Assembly: GCA_002162915.1 (NCBI GenBank)
Contig: MABB01000062.1
Location: 30,515-50,967 of the forward strand
From: Rhodospirillales bacterium 47_12_T64
Lineage (GTDB): Bacteria > Pseudomonadota > Alphaproteobacteria > Kiloniellales > Kiloniellaceae
Length of the DNA stretch: 20,453 nucleotides
Direction: 5' to 3'
Made by a program: the position numbers and the translations under genes. The notes beneath the pieces are model-generated. The model was not told where the DNA came from and made no database searches. It saw only the letters and a program-made list of their open reading frames with translations. This document shows positions 8,703 through 16,193 of this stretch, piece after piece; positions within the stretch are counted from its first letter, which is position 1; the number at the start of each line of letters is the position of its first letter.

Positions 8703-9344
8703 CTAGGATGCGTCACTTTCAGCATTCGGATCAACTTTCCGATGAGAAACAACTTCATCAATCAAGCCAAATTTAAGTGCTTCTTCAGGTGTCATGAAGT
8801 TATCACGCTCCATACCCGCTTCAATTTTCTCAATTGGCTGACCACAATGATGTGCATAGAGATCATTCAAACGAGCACGGGTTTTGATAATTTCCTGCGC
8901 ATGGATTTCAATGTCAGTTGCCTGACCTTGGAAACCACCTGAAGGCTGATGTATCATGACTTTGGCATTAGGAAGAGCATAGCGCTTTCCCTTTGCTCCA
9001 GCCATAAGCAACAGAGACCCGGCAGACGCAGCCTGACCAACACAAACAGTCGAAACCTGTGGCTTGATATACTGCATAGTGTCGTACATTGCCAATCCTG
9101 CGGTAACAACACCACCAGGAGAGTTAATATAGAAAGAGATATCCTTTTTAGGATTATCGGATTCCAAGAACAGCAACTGAGCACAAACCAGACTTGCGAC
9201 CTGGTCATTGACCTGACCTGTCAGAAAAATAATTCGCTCTTTCAGAAGCCGGGAATAAATATCATAAGATCGTTCGCCACGGCTTGTCTGCTCGACAACC
9301 ATAGGCACGAGAGTGTTCATATATATATCGCGTGGATCACTCAT
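8703..9344 (-). CDS. clpP: ATP-dependent Clp protease proteolytic subunit ClpP
   Basis: Serine peptidase that forms the double-heptamer chamber of ClpXP and ClpAP. The 213-residue product has an intact triad: Ser107 (GQAASAGS), His132 (MIHQPSGG) and Asp181 (ERDNFM). The ATG at 9344 is preceded by GAGGGG at good spacing. A second ATG at residue 9 ([12 protein letters not shown]) would match the mature processed N-terminus seen in the family. It lies between tig and clpX in the conserved tig-clpP-clpX-lon order, and the gap to tig holds two nested inverted repeats. Confidence 0.99.
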   Translation of the reverse strand: MSDPRDIYMNTLVPMVVEQTSRGERSYDIYSRLLKERIIFLTGQVNDQVASLVCAQLLFLESDNPKKDISFYINSPGGVVTAGLAMYDTMQYIKPQVSTVCVGQAASAGSLLLMAGAKGKRYALPNAKVMIHQPSGGFQGQATDIEIHAQEIIKTRARLNDLYAHHCGQPIEKIEAGMERDNFMTPEEALKFGLIDEVVSHRKVDPNAESDAS

Positions 9345-9423
9345 GGCTTCCCCTCAAAGTAAAACGTGTGTCGTAGATAAACCAACGAGTTTAGGTCGTT
9401 AACTATGTCTTACTAGAAAGTAA

Positions 9424-9456
9424 TATGGGTTGCGCGAGAGATTCGCACAACCCATA
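9424..9456 (-). terminator. Long hairpin downstream of tig (terminator or regulatory element)
   Basis: A 14-bp inverted repeat TATGGGTTG.GCGA / TCGC.CAACCCATA with a 5-base centre and one wobble or mismatch, starting about 30 bases beyond the tig stop. No clean T run follows, so it may end transcription by another route, protect the tig 3' end, or bind a protein. A 9-bp inverted repeat (9362-9370 with 9458-9466) encloses it. Confidence 0.5.
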
Positions 9457-9485
9457 CCACACGTTTAGTTTTATAAAGCCGGGAC

Positions 9486-10955
9486 TTATGCGTCCGCTTC
9501 AGCCTTTTTCGCGGCAGCTTTTTTAGCTGGCTTTTTGGCTGGCTTCTTAGCAGTTTCTTTTTTCTCAGCCGTTTTAGCTACTGCTTTCTTAGCTGGCTTT
9601 TTAGCTGATTTTTTCTCAGCTACTACCGAGTTCTCAGCTTCAATTTCCTTGCGAAGATCTTCAGGAGAAATTGATTTCTCAGTAACTTCAGCCAAATCGA
9701 CGATAAAATCGACAACCTTGTCTTCAAATACAGGAGCGCGAAGGTTAGAAAGAGCCTGTGGATTTTTCTGATAAAATTCAAAGACAGCCTGTTCCTGACC
9801 AGGATAGTTACGCGCTTCTTGAAGAAGTGCTGCATTAAGCTCTTCCTGCGTCACGTCAATTTCGTTCTTGGTACCAACTTCAGAAAGAAGCAAGCCAAGA
9901 CGAACACGGCGCACAGCAATTGCACGGTATTCTTCTTTTAGCTCATCGTCAGATTTAGAAGCATCTTCTTCATCAAGCTTGCCTTGCTCTTTGTCTGCTT
10001 CAATCTGTTTCCAGATACCATCAAACTCAGATTCAACCATTGATTCTGGAACATCAAAATCGTGGTTCTCAGCCAATTGATCAAGAACATCGCGCTTCAA
10101 ATGTGAGTGCGCAATGCGGTCGTATTCGACCTTTACCTGCTCAGCAACACGCTCTTTAAGCTTTTCCAGGTTTTCTTCGCCAAGTTTCTCAGCAAGAGCA
10201 TCGTCGATTTCAGCAGGGGCCGTTTCTTCGATGTCTTTTACTTTAACTTCAAAGATAGCGTCCTGACCGGAAAGCTTTTCGTTACCGTAGCCTTCTGGGA
10301 AGGTAACGTTAACAGTTAGGTCATCATCGATGTTCGCGCCGACGACTTGCTCTTCAAAACCAGGGATAAACTGGCCAGAACCAAGCTCAAGTTTAAAATC
10401 ATCGCCAGCCATGCCAGGAAGAGCTTCACCGCCAACAGTACCTTTGAAGTCGATGGTAACAATATCACCCTCTTTAGCTTTACGCTTCTTTTTAAGAGGT
10501 TTTGATGTTTTGTGATTTTCAGCAATACGCGCGAGAGAATCGTCAACTTCATCAGCAGGCACATCAACAGAAAGCTTTTCAAGCTTCAGTTTTGCGAAGT
10601 CCATTGGCTCGACGTCAGGAATGATCTCGAAAGCAATCGTGTACTCAAGATCTTTACCTTCATCGAAAGACGTAACTTCAATTTTAGGCTGCATTGCAGG
10701 GCGAAGACTACGTTCTGAGATAACTTCTTGAGAAGATTCGTTTACCAACGCTTCAAGGACTTCGCCCATTACAGACTTGCCGTAACGTTGCTTCATCAGT
10801 TTCATTGGAACTTTACCAGGACGGAAGCCAGGGAGCTTAACTTGTGTGCTTAGCTCAACCAATCGACTGTCGATCTTCGCGTCGATGTCCGCAGCGGGAA
10901 CAACCACCGTAAATTCGCGTTTTAGATTATCCGCGTTTGTCTCAGTTACCTGCAT
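9486..10955 (-). CDS. tig: Trigger factor with a lysine/alanine-rich tail
   Basis: Ribosome-bound chaperone and peptidyl-prolyl isomerase that meets nascent chains at the exit tunnel. The 489-residue product has the N-terminal ribosome-binding domain with the GFRPGK signature (43-48) and an FKBP-type isomerase domain (about 155-245, with GDIVTIDFKGTVGGEALPGMAGDDFKLELGSGQFIPGFEEQ). A helical C-terminal substrate-cradling region follows. The last 45 or so residues (about 443-489) are a histone-H1-like tail of repeated AKKPAKK units, beyond the core fold. First of the proteostasis genes, preceded by tRNA-Leu and a terminator. The ATG start agrees with the typical MQVTET N-terminus. Confidence 0.98.
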   Translation of the reverse strand: MQVTETNADNLKREFTVVVPAADIDAKIDSRLVELSTQVKLPGFRPGKVPMKLMKQRYGKSVMGEVLEALVNESSQEVISERSLRPAMQPKIEVTSFDEGKDLEYTIAFEIIPDVEPMDFAKLKLEKLSVDVPADEVDDSLARIAENHKTSKPLKKKRKAKEGDIVTIDFKGTVGGEALPGMAGDDFKLELGSGQFIPGFEEQVVGANIDDDLTVNVTFPEGYGNEKLSGQDAIFEVKVKDIEETAPAEIDDALAEKLGEENLEKLKERVAEQVKVEYDRIAHSHLKRDVLDQLAENHDFDVPESMVESEFDGIWKQIEADKEQGKLDEEDASKSDDELKEEYRAIAVRRVRLGLLLSEVGTKNEIDVTQEELNAALLQEARNYPGQEQAVFEFYQKNPQALSNLRAPVFEDKVVDFIVDLAEVTEKSISPEDLRKEIEAENSVVAEKKSAKKPAKKAVAKTAEKKETAKKPAKKPAKKAAAKKAEADA

Positions 10956-10980
10956 TTGCCGGCGACGCCTTTCATATTAC

Positions 10981-11035
10981 AAAAAAGACCTGGAGGATCA
11001 AAAGCAAGCTGCCCGGGCAGCGCTGGCCTTCCAGG
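10981..11035 (-). terminator. Branched terminator between tRNA-Leu and tig
   Basis: Minus strand: outer stem CCTGGA/TCCAGG (complement of 11030-11035 and 10989-10994) encloses an inner perfect palindrome GCTGCCCGGGCAGC (11008-11021) and is followed by TC then a run of six T. This is a good terminator for tRNA-Leu; tig would then start from a promoter very near this structure or by read-through. Confidence 0.7.
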
Positions 11036-11056
11036 GTCAAACAATTACATTCGAGA

Positions 11057-11142
11057 TGGTGCGGGTGAGAGGACTTGAACCTCCACGCCCATAAGGCGCC
11101 AGAACCTAAATCTGGTGCGTCTACCAATTCCGCCACACCCGC
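11057..11142 (-). tRNA. tRNA-Leu(TAG)
   Basis: An 86-nt tRNA with a long variable arm, typical of class II tRNAs. Acceptor GCGGGTG pairs with CACCCGC, anticodon stem CCAGA/TCTGG encloses TTTAGGT (anticodon TAG), T loop GTTCAAGTC, discriminator A and encoded CCA. Confidence 0.97.
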
Positions 11143-11315
11143 ATTTATTCTCGATTTGGAGGGGTTTAATACATCAAGCCCAGGTACGCAACCAGACTTT
11201 GCAGTTTTTTGTCTTTTTTTTCATTTCCATTAAAAAAACTACTCCAAAACCGATAAAACACCGATATACAAGCCCATATTAAATTCCATGTAAAATCCCA
11301 TGTTAAATAGCGACT

Positions 11316-12047
11316 CTAAGAACCGAAAACATCTTTGAGAATTTCGGTTGTCCGTGCGACCGGATTCTTACGGATCTGCTCTTCTTCTTTTGCCAGATAA
11401 TAAAAAAGACCATCCAAAGCTTTTCCAACTGTATAGTCTGTCAGGTCTGCCTTTACATTTGGTACGAAAGGAATGGCTTTATAACTTGAAATCATTTCTT
11501 CATATGAATTTACAGCTCCGACTTCCGATAATGTCTTATCGACAATAGGCTTGAACCTACTGGTGAGCTCGGGGGTCATTTTCTCCTGAAAATATCGTGT
11601 TGCCTCATCATCGCGGCCGCTATAAATGCGCTTTGCATCATCCAAAGTCATTTCGCTAATCGCTTTGAAAAACAGCTCCTTGGCTTCAACCGCTGCTTTT
11701 TCTGCTCCACGATTTAATTTCAACTCCAGGTCATCTGCCATGGCAGAAAGCCCCACCGTACGAAGAGCGCTTTGGACCTTTTTTAAAGATTCCGGGAGTG
11801 GAATGTGAATCTGGCTATCGTCATTAAAACCGTTTTGAAGGCTGACTTGATCAACAACGCGTTCAGACCCAACCCGCAAAGCCTCTTTTAAACCCGTTGA
11901 GATTTCTCCAACAGACAGATCACTCTCTTTTTTAGCATCCCCACTACCAAGCAGTTTAAGCCCTTCCCCAAACAAGTCAGCCTGAACAGGCAAGGCGGAT
12001 AGAGAAAACCCCAGAATAAGTGGAATACTAAAAATGATTTTATACAT
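11316..12047 (-). CDS. Exported DUF4197 family protein
   Basis: The 243-residue product begins with a signal peptide (MYKIIFSIPLILGFSLSALPVQA, cleavage probably after residue 23), so it should be periplasmic. No lipobox Cys was seen. The mature part matches the DUF4197 pattern as I know it: LSVGEISTGLKEALRVGSERVVDQVS, then IHIPLPESLKKVQSALRTVGL, and a C-terminal ALDGLFYYLAKEEEQIRKNPVARTTEILKDVFG. The biochemical function of this family is unknown. It appears to be a single-gene unit. Its upstream region carries five 13-bp tandem repeats 54-118 bases before the start. Family assignment is by sequence recollection, not a search. Confidence 0.85.
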   Translation of the reverse strand: MYKIIFSIPLILGFSLSALPVQADLFGEGLKLLGSGDAKKESDLSVGEISTGLKEALRVGSERVVDQVSLQNGFNDDSQIHIPLPESLKKVQSALRTVGLSAMADDLELKLNRGAEKAAVEAKELFFKAISEMTLDDAKRIYSGRDDEATRYFQEKMTPELTSRFKPIVDKTLSEVGAVNSYEEMISSYKAIPFVPNVKADLTDYTVGKALDGLFYYLAKEEEQIRKNPVARTTEILKDVFGS

Positions 12048-12100
12048 TAAGATACAATCCCTGAATGGTCGCCCTGATTGGCTGTTCCTGTGTGATTTCC

Positions 12101-12165
12101 AAGTATGACAGCCCGGTATGACAGACCAGTATGACAGACCAGTATGACAGCCTGATATGATTGCC
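12101..12165. repeat. Five tandem 13-bp repeats upstream of the DUF4197 gene
   Basis: Consecutive units are AAGTATGACAGCC, CGGTATGACAGAC, CAGTATGACAGAC, CAGTATGACAGCC and TGATATGATTGCC. The core GTATGACAG is identical in the first four; the last is degenerate. The stretch 12088-12100 may be a further decayed unit. The array lies between the DUF4197 start and the preceding gene, where the promoter or leader should be. Confidence 0.9.
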
Positions 12166-12317
12166 GGATAAATTTACCGATGGCCGAAACCATTTGAGAA
12201 CCAACTATGGGATAACATGTAATGGAATGTAAAATAAGGAAAGAGCGTAGATTTACTTAAAATCTAATTTTATTCAAAAAATATTTTTCAAAGAAAACCA
12301 TATCGAAGGCCAATACG
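12166..12317. other. Remainder of the DUF4197 upstream gap
   Basis: About 150 AT-rich bases between the tandem repeats and the terminator of the next gene. It probably includes the promoter of the DUF4197 gene on the minus strand, but I could not settle on -35 and -10 boxes. No supported ORF was seen on either strand; the ORF at 12257-12496 overlaps the terminator and the 3' end of the small gene and has no protein-like character. Confidence 0.4.
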
Positions 12318-12347
12318 AAAAAGCCCTGAAAGAAAACTCTCAAGGCT
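12318..12347 (-). terminator. Terminator of the 83-residue protein gene
   Basis: Minus strand: AGCCTTGA pairs with TCAGGGCT (one wobble) around a 10-base loop, followed by TTTTT. It lies about 30 bases beyond the stop at 12378. Confidence 0.75.
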
Positions 12348-12377
12348 ACACTTCGACAACTTAAAAATAGAGATAAG

Positions 12378-12629
12378 CTAGATGGCCTCGCAGTACCGTT
12401 CGGAAAAGCTAGAAATACCGAGCGTTCTAAAATCTTCGAACCCTGAGCTCGTATCACCATCGACAGAAATAGCAAAATGAACATGAGGAATACCAAATGT
12501 ATCCGTTTTCACCGTAATAACTTTAGCTGTCTCAATGACCCTGTGTGGGTTTATATATCGGTATTCATTACCAACTTTAACCTCACCAGTTTCACGTTTG
12601 AATTTGTAAATACTATCAACAAAAGACAT
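12378..12629 (-). CDS. Small conserved-looking protein of unknown function
   Basis: An 83-residue soluble protein with no signal peptide or membrane segment. The sequence MSFVDSIYKFKRETGEVKVGNEYRYINPHRVIETAKVITVK and the following FGIPHVHFAISVDG have the alternating pattern of a small beta-rich domain. I do not recognise the family. Evidence that it is real: a purine stretch (AGGGTAG) upstream of the ATG, a convincing terminator just after the stop, balanced protein-like composition, and isolation between two gaps. It stands alone on the minus strand between nnr and the DUF4197 gene. Confidence 0.65.
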   Translation of the reverse strand: MSFVDSIYKFKRETGEVKVGNEYRYINPHRVIETAKVITVKTDTFGIPHVHFAISVDGDTSSGFEDFRTLGISSFSERYCEAI

Positions 12630-12781
12630 AACACTACCCTATTTGCGAACATACCTGTTTACATAACAAGGGTAATAATGACAGCCAGCTATTAAATAAA
12701 AGTAAATAAATAGATCAAACACTTGCTAATTTTTTTGTAACTTAAAGAGCCTAGCCCTGATAAAGTATGCTGTAATTAACG

Positions 12782-14251
12782 TCATTCAGATCTAATTTGC
12801 TCGATAGCGACCCGCACACTATCCAGGAGATCATCAGCAATCATCCCCGCCCCAGCAAGGCGTGCAGCTGCGCTATGTATCCAAACACCTGCGCAAGCCG
12901 CGTCAAATGGGTCCATCCTCTGAGCAAGTAATCCTGTAATAATTCCAGCAAGGACATCTCCAGTTCCTCCTCTGGCTAACCATCCAGGCGCATTATTATT
13001 TACAACAACACGCCCGTCTGCTGATGCAACAACAGTATCTGCTCCTTTAAGAACAATAACGCCCCCTGATCGCTCCGCTGCCTCTGTTGCATTCTCAATC
13101 CTACTCTGGATCAAATCAGGGAAGAGCCTCTTAAATTCCCCTTCATGGGGTGTAAGTACCGTATTTTCATGGATAGATTGTATGAGGTCATTGGGACAAA
13201 GCTCAAAGACACTTATTGCATCCGCATCAAGCACGATCGGGCGTGATTTTTTTTCAAGTATGTTTTGTATTTTTGATTTGAGAGCTTCATCTCGTCCTGC
13301 CCCAGGACCAACAAGTACCGAGTTAATCCTCTCATCGGAAAGAATAGCCTCCAAATCTTTTTGATCACTCATAGTACGCACAATGAGGCTGGGAGAGGTC
13401 AGAGCGTAAACAAGCCGGTCCTCGTCAGGACAAGCAATACTGACAAGACCCGAACCAACTCTGAGCGCAGCAAGACAGGACAAGCGCGCAGCTCCGGTCA
13501 TTTCCCCGCCGAAAATCAGAGAATGCCCAAAGTCATATTTGTGCTTGTCATATTCATAGCGAGGGATCCTTGCCTCCCAAAGGCTTGGGTTATTTTCTGC
13601 TATTTTTGGTGAAATTTTCTTCAAGCAAGACTGCTTTATTCCAATGTCAGCAACAAATAACTGCCCACATAAATCTTTTCCGGGATAGAGTAAGTGCCCC
13701 GGCTTCTTTAGAAAGAATGTAACCGTGGCAGCAGCCTTAAAAGCGTGTTCTCCAAGCACCTCTCCCGTATCCCCCGATACTCCACTGGGGATATCGACAG
13801 ATACAACGGGCCTTGTCTGAGACCACCGGGAATACTTAATAGCGTCCCCCTCGAGTGAACGCGACAGTCCTGCACCAAACAAAGCATCAACAATCACATC
13901 CGCATCTTCAAAGTCCTTCTCATCAAGATGAGTGCGTATTTCACCGCCCCATTGACGTGCATGAACCTGTGCATCACCCTTTATCTCTTCGAGCAGAACC
14001 AAAGAGAACAGTGTTATCTTAAAGCCTTTCTTTTCAAGTACTCTTGCTGCAACAAACCCATCACCACCGTTATTTCCTGGCCCGCACAGAACAAGCACCT
14101 TTCCAGCAGCAATAACATCGCCCACTGCTTTCGCGACAGCCTCTCCGGCAGATGCCATCAACTGTACCCCGGAAACACCCGATTTTATTGCAAGATTATC
14201 GGCCTCGTACATTTCCGAGACAGTAAGGACAGGATTATGATTCCATGTCAT
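12782..14251 (-). CDS. nnr: Bifunctional NAD(P)H-hydrate epimerase / ADP-dependent NAD(P)H-hydrate dehydratase
   Basis: Metabolite-repair enzyme that restores NAD(P)H from its damaged hydrates. The epimerase interconverts R and S forms; the dehydratase uses ADP to convert S-NAD(P)HX back. The 489-residue product has both domains. The YjeF_N epimerase (about 10-215) has CGPGNNGGDG (56-65) and SVDIPSGVSGDTG (151-163). The ribokinase-like dehydratase (about 230-485) has HKYDFGHSLIFGG (237-249), LTPHEGEF (366-373) and the anion-hole motif GGTGDVLAG (428-436) with catalytic Asp432. Fused in one chain, as usual in bacteria. It follows the Sel1-repeat gene by about 75 bases on the same strand, with no clear functional link. 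Confidence 0.96.
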   Translation of the reverse strand: MTWNHNPVLTVSEMYEADNLAIKSGVSGVQLMASAGEAVAKAVGDVIAAGKVLVLCGPGNNGGDGFVAARVLEKKGFKITLFSLVLLEEIKGDAQVHARQWGGEIRTHLDEKDFEDADVIVDALFGAGLSRSLEGDAIKYSRWSQTRPVVSVDIPSGVSGDTGEVLGEHAFKAAATVTFFLKKPGHLLYPGKDLCGQLFVADIGIKQSCLKKISPKIAENNPSLWEARIPRYEYDKHKYDFGHSLIFGGEMTGAARLSCLAALRVGSGLVSIACPDEDRLVYALTSPSLIVRTMSDQKDLEAILSDERINSVLVGPGAGRDEALKSKIQNILEKKSRPIVLDADAISVFELCPNDLIQSIHENTVLTPHEGEFKRLFPDLIQSRIENATEAAERSGGVIVLKGADTVVASADGRVVVNNNAPGWLARGGTGDVLAGIITGLLAQRMDPFDAACAGVWIHSAAARLAGAGMIADDLLDSVRVAIEQIRSE

Positions 14252-14325
14252 TTCAGTTAAAGCCCTTTATACACTTGGCTGTGGCATGCCTGAACCAAGT
14301 AAACCTCGTTGAAGCGATAAAAAAG

Positions 14326-15294
14326 CTATCTGCGCGGATTTGGTTTTGGCTTTGAAACTAACAGCGTCCCAATCCCGGCATACCGGCGAGGATTTTTTTC
14401 AGGTTTGGGGACTGTGACGAGTGCAGAGGTATTTTTCTCAACTTCTTGAGCTCTAACAGACGCCTCACCTTCTTTAATAACGGCGACTTCTTTTAGAATT
14501 GCGACTTCACCAAGATCAACGTGATCGGCTTCTGTAGATTGATCTTCAGTTACCTTATCAGAAACTGAATCTACATTTTTGTTGTTTGCATCCGCACTTG
14601 CAGACTCGATTTGAGACTCTGGGAGCTGCTCATCCACCTCTATCGGTGTTTCAACAAACTTAGCACCCATTTCTTCAACTTTTATCGCGGCGCGTTTATT
14701 CCCGGACAGAGCAGATTTTTGATACCACTGCTTTGCCATCACCATATCTTCAGGGACAGATAAACCGAGACGATAAACCTCGCCTAAAGCATATTGCGCA
14801 CCACCAACTCCATTGTTAGCCGATTGATGGAACCAAAAGACGGCTTGCTCGACATTCTGCTCAATGCCCTCCCCTCTAAAATAAGCGAGCCCCAAATTAT
14901 ATTGCGCCATAGCATGTTTGGATTGCGCTGCTAACTGCCAGTATTCAACAGCTTTCGTTCTATCAAGCTCGACACCCTTGCCTTGCGCAAAAAGACGACC
15001 AAGGTTGTTCCGAGCAGCAGCAATCCCCTGCTCCGCCGCTTTGAGATACCATTTTACGGCCTCTTTATACTGCGCACTTTCGCCTTGCCCACCTGTCTCG
15101 TACAACTTCCCAAGACTATATTGAGCTTTAGGATCTCCATTATCTGCCAACGGGAGCCAATAGGACAAAGCAATGGCGTGATCTCCCTTTTCAAAGGCGC
15201 TTACGCCCTTTTGGTAATCATCAGCCAAGCTAACGTTATATGAAGATAGAAAAATCGCTGCCGTAACAGCCATTATAAAAAAGGCTTGTCTCAT
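14326..15294 (-). CDS. Exported Sel1-repeat (SLR/TPR-like) protein
   Basis: The 322-residue product starts with a signal peptide (about residues 1-24, ending VSLA before DDYQ), so it should be periplasmic or envelope-associated. Residues about 35-205 hold four to five Sel1-like helical repeats, for example DPKAQYSLGKLYETGG, AAARNNLGRLFAQGKGVELDRTKAVEYWQLAA, AMAQYNLGLAYFRGEGIEQNVEQAVFWFHQSA and GGAQYALGEVYRLGLSVPEDMVMAKQWYQKSA. Such repeats bind partner proteins. Residues about 215-295 are low-complexity and acidic (glutamate, aspartate, valine), then the chain ends in a short basic tail (RRYAGIGTLLVSKPKPNPRR). The partner is unknown. Confidence 0.9.
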   Translation of the reverse strand: MRQAFFIMAVTAAIFLSSYNVSLADDYQKGVSAFEKGDHAIALSYWLPLADNGDPKAQYSLGKLYETGGQGESAQYKEAVKWYLKAAEQGIAAARNNLGRLFAQGKGVELDRTKAVEYWQLAAQSKHAMAQYNLGLAYFRGEGIEQNVEQAVFWFHQSANNGVGGAQYALGEVYRLGLSVPEDMVMAKQWYQKSALSGNKRAAIKVEEMGAKFVETPIEVDEQLPESQIESASADANNKNVDSVSDKVTEDQSTEADHVDLGEVAILKEVAVIKEGEASVRAQEVEKNTSALVTVPKPEKNPRRYAGIGTLLVSKPKPNPRR

Positions 15295-15392
15295 ACTTCT
15301 TGTGCCCTACGAATCTAGATACCTGTAGAGAACCTACATAAGAGATCAATATGGCTCAACAATGTCCTTTAAATCTTCTTGAAATCTTCTTG

Positions 15393-15743
15393 CTACTTAA
15401 TTTGCTCTGGCACGTCCTTATCTGGATATAGTGCAAGACAAGTGAATTGTAGTAATTTCTCGCGATTGCCGGACGACATGATAACACGGACCCCAATTTG
15501 ACTTTCGGCACACCACATTACCTCGCCTTGAAAATCACCTGCAATTGAATGGGTTAGAGTAACTTCCTCGCCCACATCAGCGCCGACACTTCCCTTGAGG
15601 CAAAACCCACCAAAAGACAAATCGGCAATAGTGGTCATAACCGACTGGCCATCCCGATCAACGACTTTAAGTGATATTGGTTCCGAAGCAGAAAATCTTT
15701 GAGCCTGACGCCTGTCTTCGCCAGCGATCGCGCTATTTCCCAT
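15393..15743 (-). CDS. PilZ-domain protein (candidate c-di-GMP receptor)
   Basis: A 116-residue cytoplasmic protein made almost wholly of one PilZ domain. The c-di-GMP binding elements are visible: an arginine motif RxxxR near the N-terminus (R12-QAQ-R16, within DRRQAQRF) and the D/N-x-S-x-x-G motif as DLSFGG (41-46). The remaining strands (VTLTHSIAGDFQGEVMWCAESQIGVRVIM) fit the beta-barrel. With both motifs intact it probably binds c-di-GMP, linking it to motility, surface or envelope control, but no effector domain is attached. It is the last clearly chromosomal gene before the tRNA-derived attachment site. Confidence 0.88.
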   Translation of the reverse strand: MGNSAIAGEDRRQAQRFSASEPISLKVVDRDGQSVMTTIADLSFGGFCLKGSVGADVGEEVTLTHSIAGDFQGEVMWCAESQIGVRVIMSSGNREKLLQFTCLALYPDKDVPEQIK

Positions 15744-15882
15744 TACTTTTGCCTTTTATAATTCTACATAAGTGTAAAATTAATGATAAATCACAACAAA
15801 CTAAGCAGTCGTTAATAAAACAGCTTACTTTTAAAACTGTTCAGCCACGACAAATCGGTTTTTTCGAGAGATTTGGACAAAG

Positions 15883-15910
15883 AAAAAGCGGCTCTCCAAT
15901 TGCAGCCGCT
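15883..15910 (-). terminator. Strong terminator downstream of the tRNA-His remnant
   Basis: Minus strand: perfect 7-bp stem AGCGGCT/AGCCGCT with a 10-base loop, followed by TTTTTCTTT. A second perfect hairpin (AGCAAAC/GTTTGCT, 15913-15934) precedes it. Both lie 13-64 bases beyond the CCA of the tRNA remnant, so this looks like the original terminator of the disrupted tRNA transcript. Confidence 0.85.
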
Positions 15911-15946
15911 CTAGCAAACACCGTAAGGTTTGCTATAAAGATGAGA

Positions 15947-15966
15947 TGGGGTGGCTGAGGGGATTT
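15947..15966 (-). mobile_element. Putative attachment site: 3' end of a tRNA-His gene
   Basis: Minus strand reads AAATCCCCTCAGCCACCCCA. This fits tRNA-His positions 57-76: the 3' part of the T arm, acceptor strand CAGCCAC, discriminator C73 (the rare His identity base) and CCA. Upstream of it (higher coordinates) there is no T-loop TTC, anticodon arm or 5' half. An isolated tRNA 3' end at the border of phage-like genes is the usual product of integrase-mediated insertion. The core could be slightly longer or shorter than 20 bases. Confidence 0.7.
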
Positions 15967-16193
15967 CACCTCTCCCACTATTACTCGTTTAATTTCAATA
16001 GCTTGCCTACGTAACATCAATTGGCTTTGTACCACTTCTTTGTACCAGTAGTAAACAATAAAACCAGCATTTTAAATTGTTCTTTGGTTTCCAAGAGCCA
16101 ATGTGAGGTGAGTTCGTTTAGATCATAGTAAATACGAAAACTACTGAAAAACATGAATGATTATTCAGCTGTTACAAGATGCTGTATACAAGC
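15967..16193. other. Element end: attachment-site arm with direct repeats
   Basis: About 227 AT-rich bases between the tRNA remnant and the first cargo gene stop. A 10-bp direct repeat CTTTGTACCA occurs at 16025-16034 and 16038-16047, 13 bases apart and 60-100 bases from the tRNA core. That is where integrase arm-type or excisionase sites would be expected. No ORF is supported here. Confidence 0.45.

Noticed and set aside
12257..12496. Minus-strand 79-codon hydrophobic frame
   Set aside because: It overlaps the terminator and the 3' end of the 83-residue gene in another frame; composition is Phe/Leu-rich without family features.
15368..15392. Short tandem duplication AAATCTTCTTG downstream of the PilZ gene
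   Set aside because: Only two copies of 11 bases in AT-rich sequence; no function suggested.
15858..15985. Possible tmRNA (permuted two-piece form), suggested by several hairpins and a CCA
   Set aside because: No tRNA-like 5' half, no conserved GGATTCGAC-type motif and no tag reading frame resembling the alphaproteobacterial tag was found; a tRNA-His fragment explains the CCA end better.
15841..16035. Minus-strand 64-codon frame across the tRNA remnant and terminator
   Set aside because: It spans the tRNA 3' end, two hairpins and a terminator, has no ribosome site and shows no recognisable domain.
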